A stretch of DNA of 64,000 bases, taken from assembly GCA_964526645.1 (NCBI GenBank), contig CAZGJN010000006.1, positions 1 through 64,000 of the forward strand, given 5' to 3'. The translations under genes were made by a program, and so were the position numbers. This document shows, piece by piece, positions 18,701-25,621 of this stretch; within the stretch, counting starts at the first letter, position 1, and every line of letters begins with the position of its first letter. Origin of the DNA: JADJNW01 sp964526645. Lineage in GTDB: Bacteria; Bacteroidota; Bacteroidia; Chitinophagales; Saprospiraceae. Under the pieces are notes generated by a model. That model was not told where the DNA came from, ran no database searches, and saw only the letters and a program-made list of their open reading frames with translations.

Positions 18701-19793
18701 CTTTGATGAAGTCTCACTTTCTGTCACACCGATAGAAATTGCTTTTGCTGGTTTTGATACGCTCGTGTGTGCTACCGATCAGATTCAGCTGGGAGCGAAG
18801 CTGCCCATCAGTGGAGAAGGGCGCTGGTCGCAACCACAAGCACAAGCAGCTTTGGGTGTGCGCATTATAGACCCACTCCAACCCAATACTTTGATTACAG
18901 GCTTGGAACCAGGGAATGAATACCTTTTCACCTGGACGATTGTAAGCGGCTGCGGCGGCTTAGCGGATGATATAATCGTAAGCACTTCTGATACAGCACC
19001 TTTTGCAGGCGATGATAAAATTGTTTGTAATGATACGAACAATGCTACACTCGATGCCGCCTCCCCATCCATTGGTAGTTTTGGCAGATGGTCTTCTCCC
19101 AATCCCAATATCTTTTTTTCAAATGACAGAGCGCCAAATGCGATGGCATCTAACCTGGACATAGGAGACAATCTTTTTATTTGGACAATTGATAATGCGC
19201 TTTGTGGCAATAATTCTCGCGACACAACGGTCGTCACACTTAAAAATAATCCGAAAGCACAAGAAGATGCCATTCCCATTGCCTTTGGCGAGTCAAAAAC
19301 GTTTGATGCAACTGAAAACGACCAGGTGCCTTCGGCTGCTTTCTTTTCAATTATAACTCAACCTTCCAAAGGGACATTGGAAAACCTTGGGGATGGGCGG
19401 TTTATTTATACTCCCAACATCAATTTTGTAGGCGCAGACGAAGCAAGGTATGAAATTTGTAGCGAAGGCTGCAACTGTGCTTCGGCCACCATTCGGTTTA
19501 CAGTAGGAGAAGGCGCTACCTGTGAGCCTCCATCGGTCATCACGCCCAATAACGATGGGATCAACGACTCGTTTGTGATTCCTTGTATGATTGATGGCAG
19601 GAACTTTCCTGGCAGCCAGGTACTTATTTTCAACCGATGGGGAGATGAGGTTTTCCGCTCGCCTGTGCCGTATCAAAATAATTGGGATGGTACTTTTAAT
19701 GGGGAAGACTTGCCTGCGGGCACTTATTTCTACGTTGTTAAATTTGGGGACGATTTTGAAGATAAAACCGGTTTTATTATGATTCAAAGATAA
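12726..19793 (+). CDS. Giant HYR/Ig-like repeat adhesin with type B T9SS sorting domain
   Basis: A 2355-residue surface or secreted protein. The N-terminus (MKNRLLYSNALSILSFFAVYF) acts as a signal peptide; I chose ATG 12726 over TTG 12654. Residues about 50-560 hold HYR-like repeats of ~80 residues, each with an EEAP/TPPxF opening and a TDxCGN ending with paired cysteines. Residues about 560-1140 hold longer variants with inserted jelly-roll-like segments. Residues about 1140-1900 hold Ig-like repeats marked by TYRWTGPNGF and NAGTYxLxVT, and a cadherin-like domain lies near 2180-2260. The last ~90 residues (ITPNNDGINDSF, FNRWGDEVF, WDGTFNGEDLPAGTYFY) are a gliding-motility-type (type B) sorting domain. 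An Asp-rich stretch (CDIDDIDDDAP) may bind calcium. The PorP/SprF gene follows directly. Confidence 0.93.
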   Translation: MKNRLLYSNALSILSFFAVYFSKNDPSSNLLLVNPPSFSEPAPQDVTIACVDDFPAPVSLQATDDNDPSFPKAISPVDFPAINTIDPCVGGIVKRLWIATDVVDMLSDTLEQVITILPDNTPPVVNIAERHDTVSCETANFIVWLNGVALQLATNYDECDIDDIDDDAPANFTESCGTVMVTFTLTDECGNATLWRASYTIEDEEAPQLVGLPTNLNLTLSCTDPVPPVPIVTATDNCTDIVEVEFTEDSGQTNDGTCSQYDYLIIRTWTATDSCGNQTTATQRITVRDMTPPTFTVPIDTFIACDEDPQDLDLTGNVIDATDNCSPTVIVTFSDMIIDSLCPHEFTIQRTWRAEDLCGNTLVRTQFIEIVDEEAPSFLVPSDITVSCEQGADPNITGTPTMVNDNCDNSPIISYVDKVIGGNCVNTFTVERTWKVTDACGDSTKQVQVITVTDDKAPFFATQAQDLILICENELDPVTAFSNWITTRGGATAADNCTPDGDLIWFILESGTSNPAAFPPAVCPAPDSIVRMLAVDFIVQDECGNRDTSTAVFQVIDDQPPSLSACPGDTTIATDPGICGASFVLAPPLIEEECPASLNVENLSLNATISSDAAPGEEGDVPVNPINLEFTLATAAPINAAGAATLTIILNNVDGEEATEFFKIIGEDGSPLGQTVLANGQCGQSTTILNISQADINAWAVDGKIGITLVPNIPENQPGRFSINAICNPAGTIDANLQLQTKNFNGLTYEYSINDGLRVAVSPVAPVSVSLGVGQNTITYYVTDCIGMDSCSYTVTVEDEEPPLLNCPNDITVSLAQGVCTAPITLPLPLAATDNCGVGNPYQRTLPANLDDAYLTFNLDPNLNEYLANPKIFTYTDVAANATGPVHLGLELLGDFDSNDAFFTVLGDDGSVIGTTQVGMANCTTPGQVDFVIPAVTFNTWAADGMVRITLQPKNITVPPGLPGDGINPCDPMEITNNGDTDGTSLVFISLSYNQLEIEYFATGATTLAPSVMMPPAVTPTIDFNVGETTVFYIVKDVNNSSDTCSFTITVEDNEAPLARCQPTTIFINPSGLDIETIPAAVIDAGSMDNCGIDTMFLTPNTFNCLQAETNATVTLTVIDFAGNQATCTALVRIESEEPQPTATTGLCGGDTLFLFANPPAATGGIIYTYRWTGPNGFFSTQENPRISNVNAANAGTYVVEVTGLTLCKSVGSVQVAIEDLPFTPTVLTKTNVCVNEDIILNSSVVPSGSAVTYRWYRGTPPSGTLIGTTAVPSFTIPQPHSAGTNNYYLTVEADGCLSAPSAPTPVTTNSIPVAVVNDEEITICEGESITLGTLIAGPGITYQWTGPNNYSATNQFPPVISSATMANAGVYRLVVFRNGCPSPPAFTVVNILPKPATPQITNTSPVCEGSTVVLSTNIAGASVYHWLSPTLQEFLTTTNTFIINNATEAQEGNWRVFVTQAGCNSSISLPTAVVVNTIPVTLASANPNAVCEGGTLQLFASPTLPGATYRWTGPNGYSDARQNPTLNNINQNGEGTYELTLTTQEGCSNKATVAVDVLQGVFITAVSNDGPSCLPGPKDIKLTASVFPPNNGTYQYRWTGPNFASSNPEAVIPNATSANNGNYQLIVTNGNGCASAPATTIVDVNDPPATPLAPTYSASTPGPSFCVGRPIMLVAQAYNGNEVIYSWKTPKGTVTTATPALTINSATMADNGLYSLIVIVDGCLSKESAAIGVTVNPLPQVFASSNSPLCNGDTIRLTANVIPGATYEWNGPGGFTSSRFNPVIFPANPSLNNGVYRVAATLNGCTSDIDSIGIEVKPRPRVPVASNSGPVCISNDNAVLRLSVSPASAVQGATYTWYNQFANVIGQTQNLNLDITDFDNYEDGPYLFTVTSIVDGCSSAISAPTIATLNTIPNKPAVAGMDKTVCEADSISLNAAAPDIGLGLWTLTKGNDEGLMILQPNNPNSAIKGLQGDSTYVFRWTLSNGACIDYDFDEVSLSVTPIEIAFAGFDTLVCATDQIQLGAKLPISGEGRWSQPQAQAALGVRIIDPLQPNTLITGLEPGNEYLFTWTIVSGCGGLADDIIVSTSDTAPFAGDDKIVCNDTNNATLDAASPSIGSFGRWSSPNPNIFFSNDRAPNAMASNLDIGDNLFIWTIDNALCGNNSRDTTVVTLKNNPKAQEDAIPIAFGESKTFDATENDQVPSAAFFSIITQPSKGTLENLGDGRFIYTPNINFVGADEARYEICSEGCNCASATIRFTVGEGATCEPPSVITPNNDGINDSFVIPCMIDGRNFPGSQVLIFNRWGDEVFRSPVPYQNNWDGTFNGEDLPAGTYFYVVKFGDDFEDKTGFIMIQR

Positions 19794-19806
19794 AAAATAG
19801 CAAAGC

Positions 19807-19836
19807 GGAGGGGCAACATCTAAGGCCCTCCTTTTT
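19807..19836 (+). terminator. Terminator/attenuator between adhesin and porP/sprF
   Basis: GGAGGG at 19807-19812 pairs with CCCTCC at 19826-19831 (six pairs, 13-base loop), followed by TTTTT. It lies 14 bases after the adhesin stop and 26 bases before the next start. As the genes look functionally linked, it may partly attenuate rather than fully stop transcription. Confidence 0.65.
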
Positions 19837-19862
19837 CCAAAAACCTGAAAAATAAAGCGTAC

Positions 19863-20831
19863 ATGAAAAACTTATACAGCTTGATAATAGCGTCCTTCCT
19901 TTCATTCAGCCTTTGGGGCCAGCAGGAGGAGCAATACACCCAGTTTATGAATTATAAAATGGGCTTGAATCCTGCCTATGCCGGCTTGGATGACGGTCCC
20001 ACCCTTTCCGCATTGGTAAGAAACCAATGGATTGGTATAGAAGGCGCTCCCCAAACGCAACTTATCACCTTCAATACACCCTTCCGTACAGATCGGGTGG
20101 GGATAGGTGGCAGCATCATTCGCCAAACGATTGGTGTGACCCAAAATTATACCGCCGAGGCGGCTTATGCTTATAGCCTGCGATTGGGTAATGGTGATTT
20201 GAGGCTGGGACTAAGCGCTTCTGTCCGTTTATTTTCTGTGGATTTTAGCGATTTGAATGGTACCCAACCTATCGCTATTGATAATGCTGTGCCCGGCGAT
20301 TTTCAGAGCAAGTACATACCCAACTTTGGTGCCGGTATTTACTACAAAAGCACAAATACCTACTTCGGGGTATCTATTCCTCGTATTCTGCAGAACAATA
20401 TAGACTTAGCAGATTCTAAAGACGTTATATCAAAGGAGATTCGGCACTTTTATGTGATGGCTGGCATGGCGATTTCAATTAGCGATAAGGTGACAATGGA
20501 GCCCCAGGTATTGGTGAAGTATGTAACTGGCGCACCCTTTGATGCAGATGTAAACCTGAATTTTTCTTTTGCCGGCTTCACTGCGGGGGCTTCCTATCGC
20601 ATAGGCGGCTCCAAAGCAAATAGTGTTGGGGAATCGGTTTCTTTGCTGCTGGGTGCTCAGCTTTCGGAAGAGCTGGTATTCAATTTATCGTATGATGCTA
20701 CGCTTTCTCCCTTGAGAAGTTACAATAGCGGCAGTGTGGAGGGGGTACTGCAATTTTATTTTGGGGGCAAAAAAGAAGAACCCAAGAAGGATAAAATCAA
20801 AAACCCAAGGGGGAGCGAGTTCTACAAGTGA
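19863..20831 (+). CDS. PorP/SprF family T9SS outer-membrane protein
   Basis: A 322-residue outer-membrane beta-barrel of the PorP/SprF family. In Flavobacterium, SprF is needed to export the type B cargo SprB through the T9SS. It has a signal peptide (MKNLYSLIIASFLSFSLWGQ), the family opening EEQYTQFMNYKMGLNPAYAG, then alternating beta strands ending in QFYFGGKKEEPKK. The length is typical. It is placed directly behind a type B cargo gene and before an OmpA-type gene, the arrangement seen around SprB-like systems, so it probably serves that adhesin specifically. Confidence 0.93.
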   Translation: MKNLYSLIIASFLSFSLWGQQEEQYTQFMNYKMGLNPAYAGLDDGPTLSALVRNQWIGIEGAPQTQLITFNTPFRTDRVGIGGSIIRQTIGVTQNYTAEAAYAYSLRLGNGDLRLGLSASVRLFSVDFSDLNGTQPIAIDNAVPGDFQSKYIPNFGAGIYYKSTNTYFGVSIPRILQNNIDLADSKDVISKEIRHFYVMAGMAISISDKVTMEPQVLVKYVTGAPFDADVNLNFSFAGFTAGASYRIGGSKANSVGESVSLLLGAQLSEELVFNLSYDATLSPLRSYNSGSVEGVLQFYFGGKKEEPKKDKIKNPRGSEFYK

Positions 20832-20938
20832 CTTTTAGTGTTTTAAGCCGTCAAATAAAACACAAATACCATCTACTGAAGCGATACTGTTTATCTTCAA
20901 AAAATAGAGCGATCGTTTTTTATCAAAAAAAATGCCCT

Positions 20939-22999
20939 ATGAAAAAGAATATACTCCTGATGTTGGTGCTCTCTTGGGCCAGCACCATAGCGTGGACGCA
21001 GTCCAGCAAAGGATCAAATAAAAACAGTTTTTTTTACAAAGGGCAGCTTACGCTGAATGTGCAATTGAAAAACTGCGCAGCAATTAACTCTCCTTCATTA
21101 GATTTTTCACCGGCATTCTATCAAAATGGAGTGGTATTTGTCTCATCGAGGTACAAAAATGGTCCCATTGACGAAAAAACAGGCGAAACCTACTTAGAGC
21201 TTTTTTATGCCGATGTGGATCCCAATGGCATGCCACTGAAAGCGGATAACTTTTCGCTTCAGATCAACTCCCAGTTGCATGAGGGTCCAGTCACTTTTAA
21301 CCGAACAGGCGATAAGATTTTTTTTACTCGAAATAACACCATCAATGGCGTTGTCAAAGCAGATGCAAAAGGCAATGTCCAGTTGAAAATTTTTGAGGCA
21401 CAAAAAGGATACTACGATTGGGAAAACATCCAAGAACTGTCTTTCAATAGCGACAATTATTCCTGCATGCACCCTGCCTTGTCGCCTGATGGCAATAAGC
21501 TCTTTTTCGTATCGGATATGCCCGGAGGCTTTGGCGGGAGAGATTTGTATTTTGTTGAAAAACAAGGAAATACCTGGTCAAAACCTATTAACCTCGGCGC
21601 TGAAATCAATACCGAAAAGGACGAAGCCTTTCCCTTTTTCCACGAAAGTGGCATCCTGTTTTTTGCTTCTGATGGGCATCCGGGCATGGGTGGCTTGGAT
21701 ATTTTTATGATTGACCTCAGCAAGCGCGCCTGGGGGCAAATTATCAATATTGGGGAACCTTTTAATTCGAGCAGTGACGATCTGGGCTTTATTCTTGACC
21801 AGGAAGGTGTACGAGGCTACTTTGCCTCAAATCGGGCTGGCGGCTACGGCAAGGACGACATCTATTTCTTCGAAGCACCCAATGGTTTACAAGGTGTAGA
21901 AATAGCCGATAAAATGAACGTTTTTGTAACAATTTCCGATGGCAGTACCAGTAAACGGCTTGCCAATGCTGCCATTAGGCTGTTTGAGCGATCCAGTGAT
22001 GGATTGATGGAAAATGAGGATTTGTATAATGTGGAATTGGTACCATCGCCCGAAAATCCCTCTGATTTTGTATTCAAAATGGTGAGAAAAAAAGATAGTG
22101 AATTGGGAAATCCTACGCAATTGACCAACCGGATCGGGGAGGCCGTTTTACCAATAGATTATAACAAGGATTATACCATCGTAATTTCCAAAGAGGGCTA
22201 CACGACGCAGGAAATCAAGTACTCGTCTAAAAATAATTTTTCAGGGCGCCCCGTAGAAATAGCACTTCAACCCAGCAATTGCCTGGCACTCACTGGGATA
22301 GCCATTAGCGATAAATTGAATCAAACAATTCCCAACGTGCGAGTCAAGATACTCAACCAATGTACCGGCAAAACCGATATAGTCAATACCAATGTGGATG
22401 GCAAATTTGAATACTGCCTCGAAATCGGGTGTGATTTTTCGATTGTAGCAGAAAAGGAAGGCTATGCTCAAGCGATAAGCGATATTTCTACTGTAAAAAT
22501 TCGGGGGAATCGCTCAGTGGATATAGAATTGAAGATGAGCCCTACTTCGGATCGAGCACTCCGAGAACCAATTAGAGAGGGGACAGTTATTATTTTACAG
22601 CACATTTATTATGATTTTAATAAATCGGCTATCCGAACGGGTTCGGACGCTGACCTGGAGGCACTTGCCAAGTTGATGAAGCAGTACCCAAGCATGGAAA
22701 TAGAACTGATCGCCCACACGGATTCGAGGGGAAATGAAACATACAACCTCGCGCTCTCTTTGAAAAGAGCGGAATCCGCCAAGCAATTTCTGGTAAGCAG
22801 AGGTGTTGAACCCAAGCGGATCAAGGCATTTGGTTATGGCGAAGCCAAGCTGCGCAACCACTGCAAAGATGATGTGGATTGCACCGAAAAAGAACACGAG
22901 TACAATCGCCGTACCGAGGTACTGATCACTCGGATGAATGAAAAACTGGATTTAGATCAGCACAATGACAAGGCTGAGGTATTGCAAAAAAAAGGCTAA
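20939..22999 (+). CDS. PD40 / OmpA-domain outer-membrane protein linked to T9SS cargo
   Basis: A 686-residue protein with a signal peptide (MKKNILLMLVLSWASTIAWTQ); I chose ATG 20939 because the upstream extension from 20828 is not signal-like. Residues about 50-350 hold PD40 (WD40-like) propeller repeats with blades such as HPALSPDGNKLFFVSD and NLGAEINTEKDEAFPFF. Residues about 440-530 hold a carboxypeptidase-regulatory-like beta sandwich. Residues about 555-670 hold an OmpA C-terminal peptidoglycan-binding domain (YYDFNKSAIR, HTDSRGNETYN, LSLKRAESAKQFL, EYNRRTEVLI). This architecture resembles PorE-type T9SS accessory proteins that anchor the system to peptidoglycan. It follows the PorP/SprF gene by about 107 bases. 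Confidence 0.9.
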   Translation: MKKNILLMLVLSWASTIAWTQSSKGSNKNSFFYKGQLTLNVQLKNCAAINSPSLDFSPAFYQNGVVFVSSRYKNGPIDEKTGETYLELFYADVDPNGMPLKADNFSLQINSQLHEGPVTFNRTGDKIFFTRNNTINGVVKADAKGNVQLKIFEAQKGYYDWENIQELSFNSDNYSCMHPALSPDGNKLFFVSDMPGGFGGRDLYFVEKQGNTWSKPINLGAEINTEKDEAFPFFHESGILFFASDGHPGMGGLDIFMIDLSKRAWGQIINIGEPFNSSSDDLGFILDQEGVRGYFASNRAGGYGKDDIYFFEAPNGLQGVEIADKMNVFVTISDGSTSKRLANAAIRLFERSSDGLMENEDLYNVELVPSPENPSDFVFKMVRKKDSELGNPTQLTNRIGEAVLPIDYNKDYTIVISKEGYTTQEIKYSSKNNFSGRPVEIALQPSNCLALTGIAISDKLNQTIPNVRVKILNQCTGKTDIVNTNVDGKFEYCLEIGCDFSIVAEKEGYAQAISDISTVKIRGNRSVDIELKMSPTSDRALREPIREGTVIILQHIYYDFNKSAIRTGSDADLEALAKLMKQYPSMEIELIAHTDSRGNETYNLALSLKRAESAKQFLVSRGVEPKRIKAFGYGEAKLRNHCKDDVDCTEKEHEYNRRTEVLITRMNEKLDLDQHNDKAEVLQKKG

Positions 23000-23032
23000 T
23001 GCCAAAGGAACAATTTTCGCATTTGGTAAACG

Positions 23033-24055
23033 ATGAAAATCTATATTGCTGATACGCTGAATTTTTTGAGCAAGTTGACTTTTCGGCGTTGCTGGAATGC
23101 GATAAAGGTGATAAGCTCTTATCACCTGACCCGATGGCTGCGAAGGCCTTTGCAGGCAGGTTTACCATTTACCATTTCCGTAGAACCCACCACTGCTTGC
23201 AATCTGCGCTGTCCGGAGTGCCCAAGTGGCTTGCGCGCATTCACCCGCCCGACGGGCAACCTCAAGTCGAACTTTTTTAAAACCCTTGTAGAAGATTTGC
23301 ACCAACACCTACTTTTTCTCATTTTTTATTTCCAGGGCGAGCCTTATATCAACCCTGATTTTTTGGACATGGTGCAATCCGCCCATGCAAAGGGTATTTA
23401 TACAATCACTTCCACAAATGGTCATTTCCTCAATGAACACAATGCAAAAAGAACTATTGAATCTGGTTTGGACAGGCTTATCATTTCGGTGGATGGTACG
23501 ACGCAAGAGGTATATGAAAATTACCGGAAAGCAGGAAAGCTGGAAGTAGTGCTACAAGGTGCTCGAAATGTGGTGAAGTGGAAGCGCGCGCTCAACAGTC
23601 GCACGCCGCATATTATTTTTCAATTTTTGGTGGTGCGCCCCAATGAGCATCAAATCCCGGAGATTTACAGGCTTGCAAAAGAAATTGGTATAGATGAAGT
23701 GAAGCTAAAAACAGCGCAGGTGTATGATTATGTGAATGGCAATCCTTTGATTCCTACCATCGAGCAGTATGCCCGGTATGCGCTTCAAGCAGATGGTACC
23801 TATCGTGTCAAAAATCAGTTACTGAACCACTGCTGGAAACTCTGGCATGCCTGCGTGATCACCTGGGATGGTATTGTAGTGCCCTGTTGTTTTGACAAAG
23901 ATGCTGTGCATCGGTTGGGCGATCTGAAACAACAGCATTTTAGGGCAATATGGCATGGCGAAGCCTATCAAAATTTCAGAAAGCAATTAATTGGCGGCAG
24001 AAAAAATATTGATATCTGCCAAAATTGTACCGAAGGCTGCAAGGTATGGGGATGA
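23033..24055 (+). CDS. Radical SAM / SPASM-domain protein
   Basis: A 340-residue radical S-adenosylmethionine protein. The [4Fe-4S] motif CxxxCxxC appears as TTACNLRCPECPSG at about residues 56-66. A C-terminal SPASM-like region has further cysteines: HACVITWDGIVVPCCFDKD and DICQNCTEGC. SPASM proteins often modify peptides or proteins, or act on small metabolites; the substrate here is unknown and no small precursor peptide gene was seen nearby. It starts 33 bases after the OmpA-type gene on the same strand and may belong to the adhesin/SprF/OmpA transcript. About 500 bases of noncoding DNA follow. Confidence 0.9.
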   Translation: MKIYIADTLNFLSKLTFRRCWNAIKVISSYHLTRWLRRPLQAGLPFTISVEPTTACNLRCPECPSGLRAFTRPTGNLKSNFFKTLVEDLHQHLLFLIFYFQGEPYINPDFLDMVQSAHAKGIYTITSTNGHFLNEHNAKRTIESGLDRLIISVDGTTQEVYENYRKAGKLEVVLQGARNVVKWKRALNSRTPHIIFQFLVVRPNEHQIPEIYRLAKEIGIDEVKLKTAQVYDYVNGNPLIPTIEQYARYALQADGTYRVKNQLLNHCWKLWHACVITWDGIVVPCCFDKDAVHRLGDLKQQHFRAIWHGEAYQNFRKQLIGGRKNIDICQNCTEGCKVWG

Positions 24056-24410
24056 AAGGGTACGAAATTTTATTTGGCTACTTCTAAAATAAAATTTTAT
24101 TTACACTTTCAACAAAATGCTCACCAAAATTCTTATTAACAATACCCTTTCTTGAAGAGAATCCAATTTTTTGCAATCTATACTTTAAAGAAATAAAAAT
24201 ATCAAATTATTGTTGTATTATTCTAATAATCTTCAGAACTTTGAAATCCGTCAATTTCCCAAAAGAATAAGCTAACACAAAAGAAAAACCGCTCGAAACA
24301 CTATTGAACAACATCTCTACATGTTTTTATCAACACAAGAGGTGTCTCATACAACATTTAGCACATTTAATCCAGGGATAACCATATCTTCTTCAATTTA
24401 GGAAGTCCAT

Positions 24411-24428
24411 CTGATATAGCTATATCAG
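24411..24428. promoter_or_regulatory. Perfect 18-bp palindrome (possible operator)
   Basis: CTGATATAGCTATATCAG is a perfect inverted repeat without a loop, the form of a dimeric regulator site. It lies about 55 bases upstream of the TPR-gene promoter. No neighbouring regulator gene is present. Confidence 0.4.
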
Positions 24429-24451
24429 GCGTTTCTCCGACTGTTTTTTTC

Positions 24452-24476
24452 AAATGATCTTGCTTTTTGATCATTT
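24452..24476 (+). terminator. Hairpin with T-rich tail before the TPR gene
   Basis: AAATGATC (24452-24459) pairs with GATCATTT (24469-24476), a perfect eight-pair stem with a nine-base loop, followed by TTATTTTG. It may end transcription arriving from the radical SAM gene. Confidence 0.5.
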
Positions 24477-24480
24477 TTAT

Positions 24481-24515
24481 TTTGTTAAAACGGGTTTAAT
24501 TGGAATTTAATTTTG
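24481..24515 (+). promoter_or_regulatory. Putative sigma-A promoter of the TPR gene
   Basis: TTTG at 24481-24484 and TAATTTTG at 24508-24515 match the Bacteroidota -33 and -7 elements with a 23-base spacer, at the upper end of the accepted range. Transcription would start near 24520, after the alternative TTG start at 24500, which supports ATG 24563 as the real start. Confidence 0.6.
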
Positions 24516-24562
24516 TAGCGAATAGAATCGTACCAGTATATATATTAAAAAACGGCAGCACA

Positions 24563-25522
24563 ATGACATACAAAATTATCATCTCCGGACGGCTCGAGTT
24601 CGGCAATGCCAAGAGCTATGAAAAAGTACTAAAGTTATATCAGCAGCGATTAGAGACCTTCTACCGCCTGGATACTTTATTGAAAACTGAAGAGGTCTTC
24701 TCAGAAAGCACCTCCAGCATTGATATTCCGCGTTTTATTGCACCGCAAGCTACCGACAAAAGTTGGCAAAACACGATCAAGCTTTTGGATTATGTGGCAC
24801 AGTTTGCGGTAGCAGGCAGCCTCAGCGCTTGGATGACAGATAAGGGGAAAGTAGTACAGCATAAAGTGATTGAACCGAATAGTGATAAGACGGCAGTGCA
24901 AGCTTATCAGGAAGGGAGAAAGCTGGTCAAGGAAGCTGGCAAGGAACAGGAAGCGCGAGCAGCCCTCAGTAGTGCCATTGAAAAGTTTGAGCGCCACGCA
25001 CTGGCTTATGAACGCCGAGGTTGGGTGAACTACCTGCTTCGCAATTTTGAAGATGCCCTATACGACTACAACAAAAGCATTGATATAAACCCCAACAATG
25101 GCGAAACTTATGTGGGAAGGGCGATTGTGAAAATGACACAAAACGACTGGAAAGGGGCTGTTGCGGATTTGGATAGCGCTATAAAAAACTCTATCCCGCT
25201 GGAACCAACTTACTGGAAGGCTCGCCGCATCAAAGCAGAGTGTCATTTGCAGCAGCAGGATTTTAAAGCCGCTATTACGGAATTGAAGTTATTTAATAAT
25301 CGAGGTTTTAATAAGGAAGATTCTAACTATAAGTGGCGGCAGAAGGCTTGGTCCAATTATGGCATGGCGCTTTTCTCTCTTGGCGAATACTCGGAAGCTG
25401 CCAAAGCTTTTGAAATGGCGCTTAAAATTGCCGATGCGAGTATAGAAGTGCCACGAGGAGAATTGATCCAACTGCGCGACCAGGCTTTGCAGGCTGGTAA
25501 GGCGGCTACGGCTGTTGCCTGA
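24563..25522 (+). CDS. TPR-repeat protein with an unrecognised N-terminal domain
   Basis: A 319-residue cytoplasmic protein with no signal peptide. Residues about 1-105 (KIIISGRLEFGNAKSYEKVL opening, then SLSAWMTDKGKVVQHKVIEP) form a domain I do not recognise. Residues about 110-300 carry tetratricopeptide repeats, such as ALAYERRGWVNYLLRNFEDAL, GETYVGRAIVKMTQNDWKGA and AWSNYGMALFSLGEYSEAAK, which usually mediate protein contacts. I chose ATG 24563 because the longer TTG form starts inside the promoter. The gene stands alone between its own promoter and a strong terminator. Its role is unknown. Confidence 0.85.
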   Translation: MTYKIIISGRLEFGNAKSYEKVLKLYQQRLETFYRLDTLLKTEEVFSESTSSIDIPRFIAPQATDKSWQNTIKLLDYVAQFAVAGSLSAWMTDKGKVVQHKVIEPNSDKTAVQAYQEGRKLVKEAGKEQEARAALSSAIEKFERHALAYERRGWVNYLLRNFEDALYDYNKSIDINPNNGETYVGRAIVKMTQNDWKGAVADLDSAIKNSIPLEPTYWKARRIKAECHLQQQDFKAAITELKLFNNRGFNKEDSNYKWRQKAWSNYGMALFSLGEYSEAAKAFEMALKIADASIEVPRGELIQLRDQALQAGKAATAVA

Positions 25523-25560
25523 TAAAGTATTCCAAACCAAAAATATGTATTGTGTAATAC

Positions 25561-25611
25561 AAAGTAGATTTCCGAAGGCTTGAAGGCTTCGGAAATCTAC
25601 TTTTCTTTTTT
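25561..25611. terminator. Strong bidirectional terminator between TPR gene and pheS
   Basis: A perfect 17-pair stem (25561-25577 with 25587-25603) and a nine-base loop, followed on the plus strand by a run of Ts to 25611. It lies 38 bases after the TPR stop and 11 bases before the pheS stop of the converging gene, so it can serve both. On the minus strand the T run is weaker. Confidence 0.85.
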
Positions 25612-25621
25612 AGCACCTCCA

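Larger units (their letters stand above)
24056..24480. other. Noncoding region with palindromes
   Basis: About 425 A/T-rich bases with no convincing gene. It contains a perfect 18-base palindrome and a hairpin before the TPR gene, listed separately; otherwise I see nothing in it. Confidence 0.6.

Noticed and set aside
12726..19793. Tandem repeats in the adhesin as a possible CRISPR or satellite array
   Set aside because: The repeats are protein domains of ~80 residues that differ at the DNA level; there are no short identical repeats with spacers.
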